Positions 1 to 63,890 are shown, numbered from the stretch's first letter. The stretch is 64,000 nt of DNA from Nannobrachium achirus (GCA_963921795.1 OY997640.1:11837023-11901022); one strand, 5' to 3'. Numbers and translations are program-made. Notes: generated by a model not told the origin, from the sequence alone.

Positions 1-19
1 ACACCGCAGTGATAACGTG

Positions 20-55
20 TTTTCAACTGAAAAAACATAATAATTCAGTTGAAAA
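20..55. repeat. Small hairpin, 12-bp arms
   Basis: TTTTCAACTGAA (20-31) and TTCAGTTGAAAA (44-55) form a perfect stem around a 12-base loop. No further context. Confidence 0.6.
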
Positions 56-149
56 TATGTTGTTTTTCGTCAAGCGACACATCACACGACAATCTGCTGC
101 CAAGACTGTAAATCAGCCTCAAAGCAAGCTGTGCTCTCGCATATAAAGT

Positions 150-354
150 CGTTCTCAAAGTGTGGTCTGGGGACCCCTAGGGGGTCTTTGAGGTGGTTCC
201 GGGGGCTCCCCAGAAAAATGAGTTAGCATCCAAATCAGTTTAAGCACTTTAACCCTATTATGTTCTACATCGGCTATTTTAAAATAGCCGATCTCACAGC
301 CAAATACATATTCATTTGGGCGTCCTTGACATGAAAAAGTTTGAGAACTACTGA
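150..354. mobile_element. hAT-like element with CGTTCTCAAA / TTTGAGAACTACTGA ends (family B relative)
   Basis: The ends resemble the CAGTGGTTCTCAAA type. The interior has the GGGGACCCCTAGGGGGTC and CGTCCTTGACATGAAAAAG blocks seen in other copies. At 269-292 lies a perfect 24-bp palindrome, atcggctatttt joined to its reverse complement: the shared hairpin arm with its loop removed and order inverted. Confidence 0.65.
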
Positions 355-1356
355 TCTAGGGCATAGCAACAAAGGAGCACACTCTGGTTTAATAGCATAT
401 TGGTTAATACAATATAACTAACACAACTGGTGGTTGTAGTTGGTCTCCCTGCTCTTCTAATGTAGACATATGATTCGTATATACTCAAAAAGGTGTTACG
501 TGAAGCTCAAAGTGTAGCATCTCCCCTCCTCAAACAGGCTTCACGTCTTAGCTCCGCAGTAGACACTACAGAGCTTGCATATAGGATTCCAAGCATTGGG
601 TACTGTACATTGATACCTGTGTTCAAATCATAGGCCATCAGACAAACTTTGAGTACTTAAGTTACCTGTGATGTTGATGATGCTCATTGACTTTACAGCA
701 AACGCATTCAGTCCTCTACTGTAATTACATCCCTGAGAATGCCTGGATAATTACCAAACACATAAAATCAAGAAAAATACAGTAGGCTACACAATGGAAG
801 ATGGTATTCCAGACAGGCTGACTTAATTCCACTTCAGAATTACTTATACTTTTGAAATTCATAATGTGTTTCCTATACTCCTAACTCTTAACGACCAAGT
901 GGACCCTTAATGCTTACATTAAGTACCAGTTACCAATGTGGACAGAACAACACCGCAGATATTACTCCAGTGACTCATGCTCTTGGTCTAACACCCCCAA
1001 ACTATAAGTTAGGGAATACTAACTCATAAAAATAATGTGACTTAACTAACAAACACTGTCGTTACGCTATAAAAACACACGCCACCAAAAGCTGTAATTT
1101 CCCCTCTGATGCGGCTAATAGATTGACATAGTTTCCGCATCAATCACGATGAGCGTTAATACGACTGGTGTGTCTTGCCGTGACATAAAGTAGGGCGTGA
1201 TGCTCTTTTCAGAGCGCATTACACAGAGCCACACCAGATGGCCCTGAATGCATTGGAGAGAGAGCGCTGATGATTGGATTGCTGGTCTAAGGAGAATTTG
1301 TCATCGCTTTCATTTTTTGACCTTCCGCGTATGCTTGTCTTTATATCTACTCCCAC

Positions 1357-1395
<39 letters not shown>

Positions 1396-1440
1396 GCAAG
1401 CTCACACAATGATGGTGATGTCTGTTTTATAACCATTATT
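355..1440. other. Intronic DNA with no recognised gene
   Basis: AT-rich and without a plausible exon. A stretch at about 400-560 is a diverged copy of 4770-4935 (shared TGAAGCTCAAAG and ATCTCCCCT blocks). A (CT)15 microsatellite is at 1361-1390. Confidence 0.6.
1361..1390. repeat. (CT)n microsatellite
   Basis: Fifteen uninterrupted CT units. Confidence 0.95.
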
Positions 1441-1526
1441 ACCAGTAAGACTCCCAAATCGGGAGATAACCGTCACGTCGCATACACAAACTTTAGAAGG
1501 CAGTCGTAGCCAATCAGGAGGGAATC
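1441..1526. repeat. Interspersed repeat family D, fragment
   Basis: Shares ACCAGTAAGACTCCC, CATACACAAACTTTAGAAGG and CAATCAGGAGGGAAT with the longer copies at 5567-6115 and (inverted) 43811-44215. Confidence 0.75.
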
Positions 1527-1601
1527 ATTGTTTAAAAGTACAGATTATTGATTTTCTTTGGATATTCTACTGTTACACTGATGATGGGTTCTTGGTTTAC
1601 T

Positions 1602-1826
1602 TATCGTCGTCGTCGTCGGTTGGAAACCTTGTATGTCCAAAACCGTTTGTTTTGTATTTATCATTTTAAAATGATTTAAACTAGTGAAAACGTGTGCTTG
1701 TAGATCAGCTAATTTCACTACTTTTGTGCGATGGCCATTATGATGAAGCACTGCTTTACTTTGAGAACATTTCTTTTACATTTTAAACTTGGAGATACGA
1801 GGATTCTGCCCGACAGTGACGTTATA
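1602..1826. mobile_element. Family C TIR element, copy 1
   Basis: Ends TATCGTCGTCGTCGTCGG and CCCGACAGTGACGTTATA; family consensus TCGTCGTTGTCGGGTGGAAACC flanked by TA. The centre has lost the left hairpin arm and keeps GTGCTTGTAGATCAGC. Confidence 0.75.
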
Positions 1827-1948
1827 GTCCTAGATTTCTATTTCTGTTACATTTGATGTATTAGCTTGTGTTGTCCTTGCTTACTGCAAGTCTCTCTGGA
1901 TTAAGAGTGTCTGCCTACATGCCTGAATTGTAAATGACCATGTACACA

Positions 1949-2055
1949 GTACAGTGCACGTCTGACATGTAAAACAGCTTGAAAATGGGTGGTGGATTCA
2001 GCGAGTTGTGATGCTCTCATTTGTGGAGAGACCCCCTGCTTCAATAGACATACAG
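1949..2055. repeat. 107-bp direct repeat, left copy
   Basis: Nearly identical to 2617-2723 (a few mismatches). Runs from GTACAGTGCACGTCTGAC to AATAGACATACAG. The two copies bracket hAT-A copy 1. Confidence 0.95.
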
Positions 2056-2614
2056 CAGGGGTCTTCAAGAGGGGGTCCGGGACCCCTAGGGGGTCCTCAG
2101 AGTCCTTCTGCTTTTTTATATTAACCACTTGAACCCTAGTGTCCATATTGGGAGAACTTTAGCCAAAAATAGCAGCGCCATGGCATTGTTCAGAAGGTTC
2201 ATTAGTCCGAATTTGTTAAGAAAACTATGCCCAACTCTAACCCTAATCCTAACCTTAACCTCAGTAACCCTAACTAAATTCGGAACAATGAACCTTCGGA
2301 ATTATGGGCAGTCCCCAAAATGGCGGATCTACAAGCTCACAACGCCTCGCGCTGCGAGGCGTTGTGAGCTCGTAGATCGGCTATTTTTGGCAAACAGCTT
2401 CGGTGTAGAGGGGAAAAAGAGCAGCCATAACCACTTACGGTTCAAGTGGTTAAATATCTGATAACACACATTGATATGAATCCAAAATACACTGATGATC
2501 GTGCTGTCAAAAGATGAAACTATATGGAATCTACGAACAGGTTGTGGGGGTCCCTCCCTGCATCTCTCTCTCTCAACTAAGGGGTCCTTGGCCTGAAAAC
2601 GTTGAAGACCCCTG
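2056..2614 (+). mobile_element. hAT-A copy 1
   Basis: Starts CAGGGGTCTTCAAG and ends GTTGAAGACCCCTG. Internal landmarks: CGGGACCCCTAGGGGGTCC, AACCACTTGAACCCTAGTG and the central hairpin (right arm about 2326-2390). A roughly 150-bp inverted-repeat element (2176-2325) interrupts the left arm. The flanks ACATACAG/CTGTACAG match at 5 of 8. Confidence 0.85.
2176..2325. mobile_element. Nested ~150-bp inverted-repeat element with telomere-like core
   Basis: It splits the hairpin arm of hAT-A copy 1. The ends carry GGTTCATTAGTCCGAATTT and its imperfect inverse AAATTCGGAACAATGAACC. The middle has several CTAACCCTAA-like units on the + strand. Confidence 0.65.
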
Positions 2615-2616
2615 CT

Positions 2617-2723
2617 GTACAGTGCACGTCTGACATGTAAAACAGCTTGAAAATGGGTTGAGGATTCAGCGAGTTGTGGTGCTCTCATTTGTGGAGAGAC
2701 CCCCTGCTTCAATAGACATACAG
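2617..2723. repeat. 107-bp direct repeat, right copy
   Basis: Partner of 1949-2055, directly after the transposon. Confidence 0.95.
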
Positions 2724-2763
2724 TATACAGTGTAGGCCGGCACACTCAGCATTAGGAGACACG

Positions 2764-3113
2764 AGTGGTGTAAAGTAACTAAGTACATTTACTTAAGTAA
2801 TGTACTTAAGTACAATTTTTAGGTATTTGGATTTGTCCAAATATTGTGCTTTTACTCCACTACATTTATTTGAAAATGACAATTACTAGTTACTTTGCAG
2901 ATATACATTATAATATTATAAAACTTACATGAACCACTTTAGCCCTATTTTATACCTTGGCATTTGAAAATAACCGATCTACAAGGGTGTGAGATTGTAC
3001 TGTAGATCTGCGATTTTCAATAATCTTTACTTTTACTTTTGGTACTTTAAGTACATTTTGATGCCAACACTTTTCCAGTAATTCCGGACTTTTACTTGTA
3101 ACGGATTATTCCT
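2764..3113. mobile_element. Family E element, copy 1
   Basis: Starts AGTGGTGTAAAGTAACTAAG and carries ACTTTTACTCCACTAC and TACTTTAAGTACATTTTGA blocks common in fish genomes. The hairpin cassette is at 2964-3020, partly decayed in the loop. Confidence 0.75.
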
Positions 3114-3117
3114 ATAT

Positions 3118-3178
3118 GGGTATCTCGGTGGTGTAGTGTATCTTGTACACCAGACCCATTGCAAGATGCTGTACTCTG
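3118..3178 (-). mobile_element. LINE fragment
   Basis: About 60 bp nearly identical to 40912-40977, which lies inside the reverse-transcriptase C-terminal reading frame of a non-LTR element (minus strand). Confidence 0.7.
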
Positions 3179-3589
3179 TCATCTACTCTGAGCCACCCCA
3201 CGCTTGAAAAGTGATTAGCGGAAAGGTGAGCCCGAAAAGGAAGGTTAAGGTAAGAGGTTTCTGCCTGACAGTGACGGTATATCTAAGTTCTCTTCTTTTT
3301 TTTTTTTTAGCTCTATAGAGTTTCCGTGAGCTGCTTCAATAAATGACTCAGACACCTCAGTAGCTCTTTCCCCCCAACATCTTGAAAGCACTACATGCTG
3401 ACACGCTCAGCTTCTGCCAGTGTTTTATGGGCTCTTAGGGCGGGCCCCATCCATCCCTAATGTTCTAGAGAGGACATGCTTGGGGTGCCTTTGGAATGTT
3501 TTCACACAACGACGTCTCTGTTAGGAATTACACATGCAGTGTAATTAGCCTACTCTGCATTGTGCATTATTATTATTTAGTAACTGCAG

Positions 3590-3998
3590 CAGGGACGTGC
3601 AGAGAATTTTAGAGAGGCAGGGCCTGACATTTCTAAAAAAGCCTTTTGGTGAAAATATTGAACATAGCTGACCTCCAAGCTCTTGTGAGCTTGGAGGTCA
3701 GCTATTTTTGGTACTTCATAACACACTAAACTAAGCATAAAAAAGGCAATACTGGATAATGTGGTGTGGATTTCTGGACAATGAGGGAGATTCTTTCAAC
3801 ATAAGATGCTGCATTTAAGTTCAGGAGAGTTTGAACAAGACAATTCTCTTGAATGCTGCCTTCGGGTATGGCATGCATTCACCATAGTAAAAACCGCATT
3901 CATGGTCTGGAGAGGGCACTTTTTACAGACGGATAAAAGGGCAGGGGCTCAAGCCCCCTTTGATATCTACCGGTATGTGTGCACTGTGCATGTGCCTG
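3590..3998 (+). mobile_element. hAT-F copy 1
   Basis: Ends CAGGGACGTGCAGAG and GTGCATGTGCCTG. The flanks AACTGCAG (3582-3589) and AACTGCGG (3999-4006) are an 8-bp duplication with one mismatch. Hairpin cassette variant at 3664-3705 (GACCTCCAAGCTC arm). The right third has GGGCAGGGGCTCAAGCCCCC. Confidence 0.85.
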
Positions 3999-4006
3999 AA
4001 CTGCGG

Positions 4007-5566
4007 TGCTCGTCGCAGAGCATGTGCAGGGTTTTCTTTTCGTTCGTACAGTATTTGTTGGGGTTTTTGGGGGTCGCTGTCCAACGTTGAAATTCGGAAT
4101 GCTTTTCGGGTGTACGACAGTGTAGCACAGGTGAAAATAGATCTACAAGCTCACAGCCCAGAGCAATGTGACGCGGTGTGGTCTATTTTTGCCTCAAGAC
4201 ACAACATCATATGACTGCGTTTAAGTCCTGGCTTCGTAGTTCAGCACGACTTATGCAGTACCAAGTGGTGCAGATGTATCACCACAAATAGTTGTCACTT
4301 TGACCAATCAGCACCAAAGCTTATATTCTGTCTCAATGAAAGTCAGGTTGGGATTGGTGGTCTGCGCTGTTGGAACCAATTAAAAAGCAGAGCGGAGAGG
4401 TGATCACTGATCAGGCCATGAAATGAGGGCACAATTCGGCATCTTGCAGTAATTGGCAATCGTTGGATGTTTTCCAAGAGAGCAGGCATGATGTACAAAC
4501 TCAGCATATGCTAATTGATATGTGCAGGTGCAGAGACTTATGTTTGTCAACCCTTAAACACCCTTAAACCTGGGACGCAAACGGTTCCAACTGTCACCTC
4601 CGCTACATGATTTTGACAGATAAACAATTATAATTTTTAATACACCACTGTATGAGACATTTTAAGAAATGGTGGGAAGGAGGAGGGAATGGCAATGGAG
4701 AAACCGTGCGAGAAAACTTAAAGTTTGCTAACCAGATTCTTCTTTTAGAGAAGACAACTTTATTTTGGTAGTGTGTGCTAATACAATACACAACTGCAGT
4801 AGTTGTATTTGGTCTCTTCCATTAAGACATTTAGACTCTGTGGTTGTGTTGGAGCACTACTGATTGACGCAAGTGCTATTGCCATGAAGCTCAAAGCGCA
4901 ATATCTCCCCTTGCCCAAGCGAATATCTTCCACCTTTGCTCAGTAATATAAATGTCAAGCCCTCGCGCGGGGGGGACCCCGGTTCGAATCCCGGCTATGT
5001 CATAAATCTTTCAAATCGTGGCTTTAGTCTTAAGCTTGCATGAAATGTCCTTCATTTTCCGCCGTCCCAGCACCTCCCAACACTTAAGACGCTGTTGATC
5101 TATGGGTCTGCTGCTTCCCGCTCCAGATCCCCGTCCTCGGCTCCCCCGTGTCCTCCTTGCTCCCTTTCAACATCAGGTCTGCTTTAGCCATGAGGAGAGC
5201 TTTCCAAGTTGGTGAAACCTCCACCCTGCCATTACCCCATCTCAGATGTGTCGCCTTGTGCGGAACAGAAGAAGGCTCAGAGCAATAGAAATATTTGCAC
5301 CTAATAAATGAAGGCTAACATTCCGCGCCAAAGCTTGCACCTGGGCTTATTACAGATCAGATAAATTGTACAGCAGATGGCGGAGCAGCTTTTGAACGTA
5401 CAGTAGTTTCTATGATTGGCCTTAAATCGCATTGTGCAAACAATCGTTGAATCCAAGCACAGCCCTGTTTCCTCCTGCCCTAACTGTGGGCCACGGGGTT
5501 TTAAAGTGGGGGACGCCAAGGGTCGCCTTGGGGGCCAATTGGAAAGGACATTTTACATTTCAATAC
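4007..5566. other. Intronic DNA, mostly without recognised features
   Basis: Contains a decayed hairpin copy (4135-4195), the diverged duplicate of 400-560 at 4770-4935, and a tRNA-like B box (GGTTCGAATCC, about 4981) without a matching A box. No exon seen. Confidence 0.5.
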
Positions 5567-6118
5567 CAGTAAGACTCCCTAATCGGGAGAAAACGACCGT
5601 CAGGTCGCATACACAAACTTTAGAAGGCAATGGTAGGCAATCAGGAGGGAATATGGGAAATGGGACAGGTCCATGTTGATGACATGACTTTAGAGATACT
5701 GTGTACGAGATTTTATGGCAAAATTTGAAGGAGCAGTGTCCAAAAATGTGTTTTGCAAAAATCGTCCTGATGGTGGCGCTAGATGGGACAGATGCGTGTT
5801 GATGACATAACTGTAGAGATACTGTGTACCGCTTTGCGTGATTTTAGGGCAAAATCTGTAGGAGCAGTGTCCATAAATGTGTTTCACAAGAATCGTCCTG
5901 ATGGTGGCGCTAGAAGAGGGCCATGTGAGAAGTGAGGGGTGGAGGTTGTGGTTTGGCAGCCAAGGAGTGGGTGTGCAAAGTTTGGCATGGATCGGGGCAA
6001 CATTGGCGGAGATATGATTAGAGGAAAAGTGTGACGTGACGGACAGACTGACTGACAGACAGACAGACTGTGGAGGTTTTGATAGTAACTGCGACCTGAC
6101 GGTCGCAATTAAGTCAAA
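5567..6118. repeat. Interspersed repeat family D, longest copy
   Basis: Runs from ACCAGTAAGACTCCC to CGACCTGACGGTCGCAATT. It contains a tandem duplication of about 123-130 bp (5661-5783, 5784-5913), each unit ending CGTCCTGATGGTGGCGCTAG. Superfamily unknown. Confidence 0.75.
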
Positions 6119-6261
6119 TAAATCATAAGAAAAAAAGATTCGATTCAAATTCAATTCATAAGATTATTGTGCCAGTTGAACTACTTTCAACCTGGCTTCA
6201 CTACTTTGTAATTACTGTCAAAATATTTCAACATTCGTAAAATGTCTTTCTTTCGTTCTTT

Positions 6262-6340
6262 TTAAAAATGCTTTCTTTCTTTTTTTTCTTTCTTTTTTCA
6301 CTCTTTCTCTCTTTCTTCCTTCCCTCCTTCCTTTCTTCTA
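6262..6340. repeat. TTCTTT-rich polypyrimidine tract
   Basis: Low-complexity T/C sequence upstream of the 6516 exon. Confidence 0.8.
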
Positions 6341-6515
6341 AGTCGTTTCGCGGTGTACAGTGGGTGCCTCGGCAGCCAGAGGCTTTGTCTATTGAATGTT
6401 CCTTGGCCTTCGTTTGGGAAGCTCTCTTGCTTCAGGCCTTGAGTAACTAACTGTAAGGTGATTGTTCCCAGTGCTTATGTCTGTGTCTGTGTGTTTCTTG
6501 TCCTCTGCTCTGCAG

Positions 6516-59007
<52,492 letters not shown>

Positions 59008-59008
59008 A

Positions 59009-59475
59009 GGCCCGTCCGCACTCGTCTCCGAAACCGAAACTTTTCTTCGGAAAGGTCCGGTTGGACTATACACAAATGACGTCACTCGGAACTTCTGAAA
59101 AAGCATTACCCCGAATTAAGAGTTCAGAATGCTGCGCGTCGGAAAGTCGTAACTCTCTGACATAAAAAAGAAACCAAACTTTTTGTCGGAAAGGTCCGGT
59201 TTCAACTATACGAAATGACGTCACTCAGAACTTCTGAAAAAGCATTACCCCCCGAATTAAGAGTTCGGAATGCCGCACGTTGGAAAGTCGGAACTCTCCG
59301 ACGAAAAGAAACCAAACTTTTTGTCGGAAAAGATCCGGTTCAACTATACGTAATGACGTCACTCTGATCTTCTGAAAAAGCATTACCTCCGAATTAAGAG
59401 TTTGGAAAGCTGCGCGTCGGAAAGTCGGAAACTCTCCGACGAAAAGTTCGGTTTCGGAGAGGGTATGGACTGGCC
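59009..59475. mobile_element. TIR element with three 138-bp tandem units, directly after the stop codon
   Basis: It begins one base after the TAA codon. The ends GGCCCGTCCGCACTCG...CTCCGAAACCGAAAC and GTTTCGGTTT-type sequence with GTATGGACTGGCC are inverted copies. Inside are about three units of roughly 138 bp (around 59036-59450). Each holds a perfect TGACGTCA at 59077, 59216 and 59354. Confidence 0.75.
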
Positions 59476-60619
59476 CCTCTTCCCTCTCCCCCCCCCCCCC
59501 CCCCCCCCTCCACCGATGATGCCCGCCGTGAACACTGGCGGCGTCTCTCCCTTGCGAATGTTACCCAAGCAATATGCTCCTCCTCCTCCCACCCAAATGT
59601 ACATTTCTGAAAAGACAGTGTAAAATATGACGTTGTTTTAATTTGGAGAGAAAAAATAAGACACTTTTCATTTTTTTTGGTGCTGGTTTACTAAAAACTA
59701 CCATAATTATGTGGAGGAGCGCGAACGGTTTTAAAAAATTATGTCGGAATGCAATGTCAAAGAGACTCGAGGAGGAAACGGGGCTTGGCCACCCCAGAGT
59801 ACAAAGATATATCCAAGAGGACAAATCTTATCTATGAGATATGGAACGGGAACGATGCCCTTAAAAGGGTCCTTAAATCGGTTTAATGGAGACGTCAAGC
59901 AGGGTAATGGCTAGCCTTATTCCTGCCCCATCATTGACTTATACGATACCAAATAAGTGCCTTTGTATACAGTTACGATTGACCTGAACGGAAGGGTCCT
60001 GTAGATGTTTATGGCAGTGAATCAACCAAATCTAAAGAGTGCCATATAGGCCATAATAACACGAGAGCGTGAATACCAACCGCAAGTATTTTTATAACGG
60101 GGAGAGAGAGAGCTCTAGTTTTAGTGGTGCTAAACAAGCAAAGAGGTTTGATCTGGGAGGTGGAATCAAACGCCAAATATGGAGGGAAGAAATTCACCCT
60201 TTGTTAGCCTTCTGGTTGGTCCCTGACTGACCAACCAGCAGGCTCTATCTGCCTTGTCCCGCCCTGGTTCCGCCTTTTTTTATGTTGAATTTGCTAAAAC
60301 ATCGTTTTTGGAGAAATAAAAACATTTAAGAACATGCTGAGTCACTATACTGCCACTGAGCAGCTCCATTTCACTGAAACCAAGTTTGAAATGAGAATTG
60401 AACACACAGAATAACAATACGAAGCAACTGAATTAAAATGGTAGTGGATGGAGTGTCCCACCGAATGTCCCACCAAGACACAGCAACCAATGGGTGTGAA
60501 GAGGGGCCATACAACAGGCGGGACTTGACAAAGGGTGAATTGTAGATGTAAGTCGCTGTTTCTCAATGTAGGGTCCGGGGAACCAACCAGGGGTCCTCCT
60601 GAGGGTCTTACATACTGAG
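59476..60619. other. 3' UTR stretch
   Basis: Poly-C run (about 59490-59512), then unremarkable sequence. No coding exon. AATAAA at 60315. Confidence 0.45.
60315..60320 (+). terminator. Candidate proximal poly(A) signal AATAAA
   Basis: AATAAA lies 1.3 kb after the stop codon in otherwise unremarkable sequence. It could give a shorter 3' UTR. Confidence 0.3.
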
Positions 60620-60800
60620 CAGGCACGTGCACACATAGACATCAAAGGGGGCTTGAGCCCCTGCCCTTTTATCCCTCTGTAAAAAGTTCCCTCTCCAGAC
60701 CGAAAATAGCCGACCTCCAAGGCTATTTTCGATATTTTCACCAAAAGGCCCTTTTAGAAATTTCAGCCCCTGCCTCTCAAACATTCTCTACACGTCCCTG
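60620..60800 (-). mobile_element. hAT-F copy 7, internally deleted
   Basis: Ends CAGGCACGTGCACAC and TACACGTCCCTG. The flanks ATACTGAG/AGACTGGG match at 6 of 8. The hairpin is collapsed to 31 bp (60701-60731). Confidence 0.85.
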
Positions 60801-61231
60801 AGACTGGGAGTCTATAAACGGACAACTGGAACCAAATGGACCCTTATATATGGGTCTTATTTGGTTCCATTTGTCCACTCAAAGTGTTGTTTGGACTGCC
60901 AGCGGATCCCCTGGCCCTGCGTTGAGAGCCAGTGACATTAAAGTGACGGGAGGAGTCACACAATAAGTCACTCATTTTTATGCCACAGTCATCGTGCAAC
61001 AAAGTACAACAAAAAGAAAAAAAGAAGCTTTTCAATCCTCTTTTTTGTTTTCTGTATGTGTTTTTAATTTGCCGTGTGTATTTCTGAAGACTTCCTTAGA
61101 GAAATATTTCTGCTTTCTTGTGACATCAAGTTCTTCCACCGACAGCCTTTTGAATCTTGAATGCTCCTGCCCTCACAGTCTTTTTTGCCTTTCTCGACCA
61201 CTTGAACCCTAGCGTTTTCTGTAATTTACTC

Positions 61232-61293
61232 GAAATGCACTCCTTACAGGTTATCGCGCCCCAGCGCGCGATAACCCGCAAGGAGTGCATTTC
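61232..61293. repeat. 62-bp hairpin
   Basis: GAAATGCACTCCTTACAGG / AAGGAGTGCATTTC arms with GGTTATCGCGC / GCGCGATAACC inside. Next to AACCCTAGCG, a hAT-A-like block. Confidence 0.8.
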
Positions 61294-61371
61294 TCCTAAA
61301 CTAAGAAAACCATGGTTACGTACGTAACCTTCCGTTCCTTTTAGGGATGGATGAGGGAGGGGAACGTTTGC

Positions 61372-61535
61372 GGAAAATAGCCAGAGCTTTTGTCGATCGG
61401 CTGTTTTCAGTGAAGAGAGAGGCGGGGGGGAGACCAGGAACAGAGCCATCTGCTATTTTCGATATTTCCACCAAAAGGCCCTTTTAGAAATGTCAGCCCC
61501 TGCCTCTCTAACATTCTCTGCACGTCCCTGCTAAG
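61372..61535 (-). mobile_element. hAT-F fragment with decayed hairpin
   Basis: GGAAAATAGCCAGAGC...GATCGGCTGTTTTC, then CTGCTATTTTCGATATTTC, CAAAAGGCCCTTTTAGAAAT and CTGCACGTCCCTG. Confidence 0.7.
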
Positions 61536-61559
61536 TGTAGAGGGTTTAAGTGGTGCGAG

Positions 61560-63475
61560 TGGCCGAATGTCTGTGCTCAGGTTGAAATGAATTGGCTTAA
61601 CTTTGTTGGTTACAGAGACACACACACACCCCTTCCCCCTAAAATGGTCTTTAGTTAACATTTTAATTTAAGTGATATATCATTATTGTTTAATTACAGG
61701 TACAGTCAAAAGAACGTTTGAATTACAAACCAGTCCGATATGTTTGCTTAAGCGCACATGAGTGCATTGTCCTTACGTTTCGCTTAAGTTATTTGTTAAT
61801 CTTCAAAAGAAAGAATCAATCAGTTTACATTATTTTAGGTTTACCTTTGTTTTTTATATATATTTTTTAGTTCCAGAAGAAATTGACTTTGTATATATTG
61901 CTGCTTTGTATACATACAGTATACCACTGCTAGAGCAGTGCAGAAACTACGTAATATACTGGAATATGGTGAGATAATTGCCATTGGAATCCCAGGGATG
62001 TACTTTGCATAGCATTAAGCCCAAAATGTGATCAAAACCAAAGAGTTATCATTTCATCAGATGTAGCTTGACTATTTATTTATCGCTGCAAGTAAGTCAG
62101 CGGCTCCTACAAAACACCTACCATTTGAAAACGTGTTTCCAGACATCGTACCCAGATTATAGAAATGAACGCAGTTCAAAAATAAGAAGAGAAAACAATT
62201 GGATATTGCTGTGCAGTATTGATTTAGATTTTGAAAAATACCTTGTACCTTTGAATTTGTTTCAATTGTCTTATGTTTTAAAATAGTTGTAGTCTACGTC
62301 CCATTCTTTTAATTGAGTAATTTTATGTTTTAGAAAAGGACTTAACAATCATCTCAAAAATATATATTTATATTTTTATTTTTCCATTTTTCCCTGAACA
62401 CCAAAATGATAACATTAATAACGTTGCCACAAAACAACCCTAAAATATTACTCTAAATGGCTGATGTTCAAGACTGCTGAAATATCTTTTCTAATGAACG
62501 GTGTAAGCTCCTGTTTTTTGGGCTTCAACACTAACCTTTTCATCCATGTTTCCTGCTGGACAGTATAATAGTATTTAACAAAGTACAATACCTGCTAGAT
62601 CGCAGTTATCTATTTAGCCAACCATAGTTGTTTATGTTTGTTTGTTAAACGTGTGATCATCGCACAGGGGACAATAATGAAGAACGAAGTGGTTTTGTTT
62701 TGTGAATTGGTGCACTTTAAAAAGCCATTTTTTAAATGGTGCATTAATGTAAAGATGCAGTGAATACTCAGCATATTATTTATTGAAACACATTGATTTT
62801 TGTAAGTATTTAATTTTTTTAAACCTTTTTTTACCTCAACTGAGGGCTCAATTTCTGTAAGTACCAGAATTGTCTCAGTCACAGAAAAACAAAAAGCCAA
62901 TATAGTATCTCTTCCTCAGCAACGAAAACATAATGGATTGAGAAATAGCACAGCCTTGTGGGAGACAACGTGTACTGCAAGATTCTCATTTTCAAGGGTT
63001 ATTGTGAACCATCCTACCTCAGTGCAATAGGAAATGCACTGCTGGTCAGTGAGTCTACCCATAGACATTTAATGTTTGTTTTCATTCCTAATATCAATGC
63101 AGCTAAAATAGTACTGTTGACTTTTTATAATATATATATTTTTTGTCTTCGGCCAAAACCTATACAATTTTTGTTTAGTTTTTTTTTCCCCCAATGCTGT
63201 GTGCTGCACCTTAAAGCAAACCACGGGCACTTCCTTCATCTTTATTGGACGTTACATAATGCCTGACTTAAAGTATATTTATTTGATGTGGATTTACACT
63301 CCACTAATGATTTGAATCAATCATATACCCCTTCAATAGGCCTCTCAGTCCGTTCCAAAGGAGGAGTATCTTATTTTACCCTTCATTCAGCTCTTTTTAG
63401 ATATTATCTAAATTGCCACAGAACACAGAACAAAGTCAAACTATTGATGTAATGGCTTAAAAGCTCTACCAATCC
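61560..63475 (+). other. Repeat-poor AT-rich 3' UTR candidate
   Basis: About 1.9 kb without TIR pairs, hairpin cassettes or microsatellites beyond short runs, in contrast to the rest of the window. This would fit a conserved distal 3' UTR. Confidence 0.45.
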
Positions 63476-63481
63476 AATAAA
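63476..63481 (+). terminator. Candidate distal poly(A) signal AATAAA
   Basis: AATAAA follows a long repeat-poor stretch. A GT-containing segment (gtgacggagtgtaac) lies 20-35 bases downstream, before a family E repeat starts. Likely 3' end of the sh3pxd2a transcript, but unproven. Confidence 0.45.
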
Positions 63482-63500
63482 ACTATGATGATCATCAGTG

Positions 63501-63890
63501 ACGGAGTGTAACAAAGTACATTTACTTTCAGTTCTTTACCTTTGTATTTTTGGACACTTGGTTATGACAAATATTGTACTTTTGACTCATTTTTCTAGGT
63601 TGGGATAAAAGTACATTATGAATAAACCACGTAGGCCCTATTATTCCAAATGTAATGAAAATAGTCGAGTACAAGCTCACAGTGCATCGCGAAGCAACTC
63701 GCTGTGCGTGTGTAGATCTGCTATTTTCACTATGGTATATTTTATGAAAAAATTTTTTTTTGTGGGGGGTAAAATGTAACAATTTATATGCAATTTGTAC
63801 ATTTGAGTACTTAAGTATTTAAAAAAAGCAAGTGCTCCGGTACTGCAAGTACATGCAGTATTTGACAGAGCAACTTTCACATAATAGTTT
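63501..63890. mobile_element. Family E element, last copy
   Basis: CAGTGACGGAGTGTAACAAAG start, AAAGTACATTTACTTTCAG, and hairpin 63657-63729 with mismatched arms. Confidence 0.7.

Larger units (their letters stand above)
59008..63500 (+). other. Probable long 3' UTR of sh3pxd2a
   Basis: No convincing coding exon follows the stop. The stretch contains a transposon-derived tandem repeat (59009-59475), a hAT-F copy, small hairpins, and about 1.9 kb (61560-63480) nearly free of recognisable repeats. AATAAA occurs at 60315-60320 and 63476-63481. The latter is the better distal candidate because an interspersed repeat begins right after it. Transcript extent is inferred, not seen. Confidence 0.5.

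Noticed and set aside
4947..5003. Possible tRNA gene (GGTTCGAATCC B box)
   Set aside because: No acceptor-stem pairing or A box upstream; at most a SINE remnant.
59402..59623. Proline-rich frame after the stop codon
   Set aside because: Poly-C low-complexity translation in the 3' UTR; no upstream splice logic since SH3-5 ends with a clean stop.
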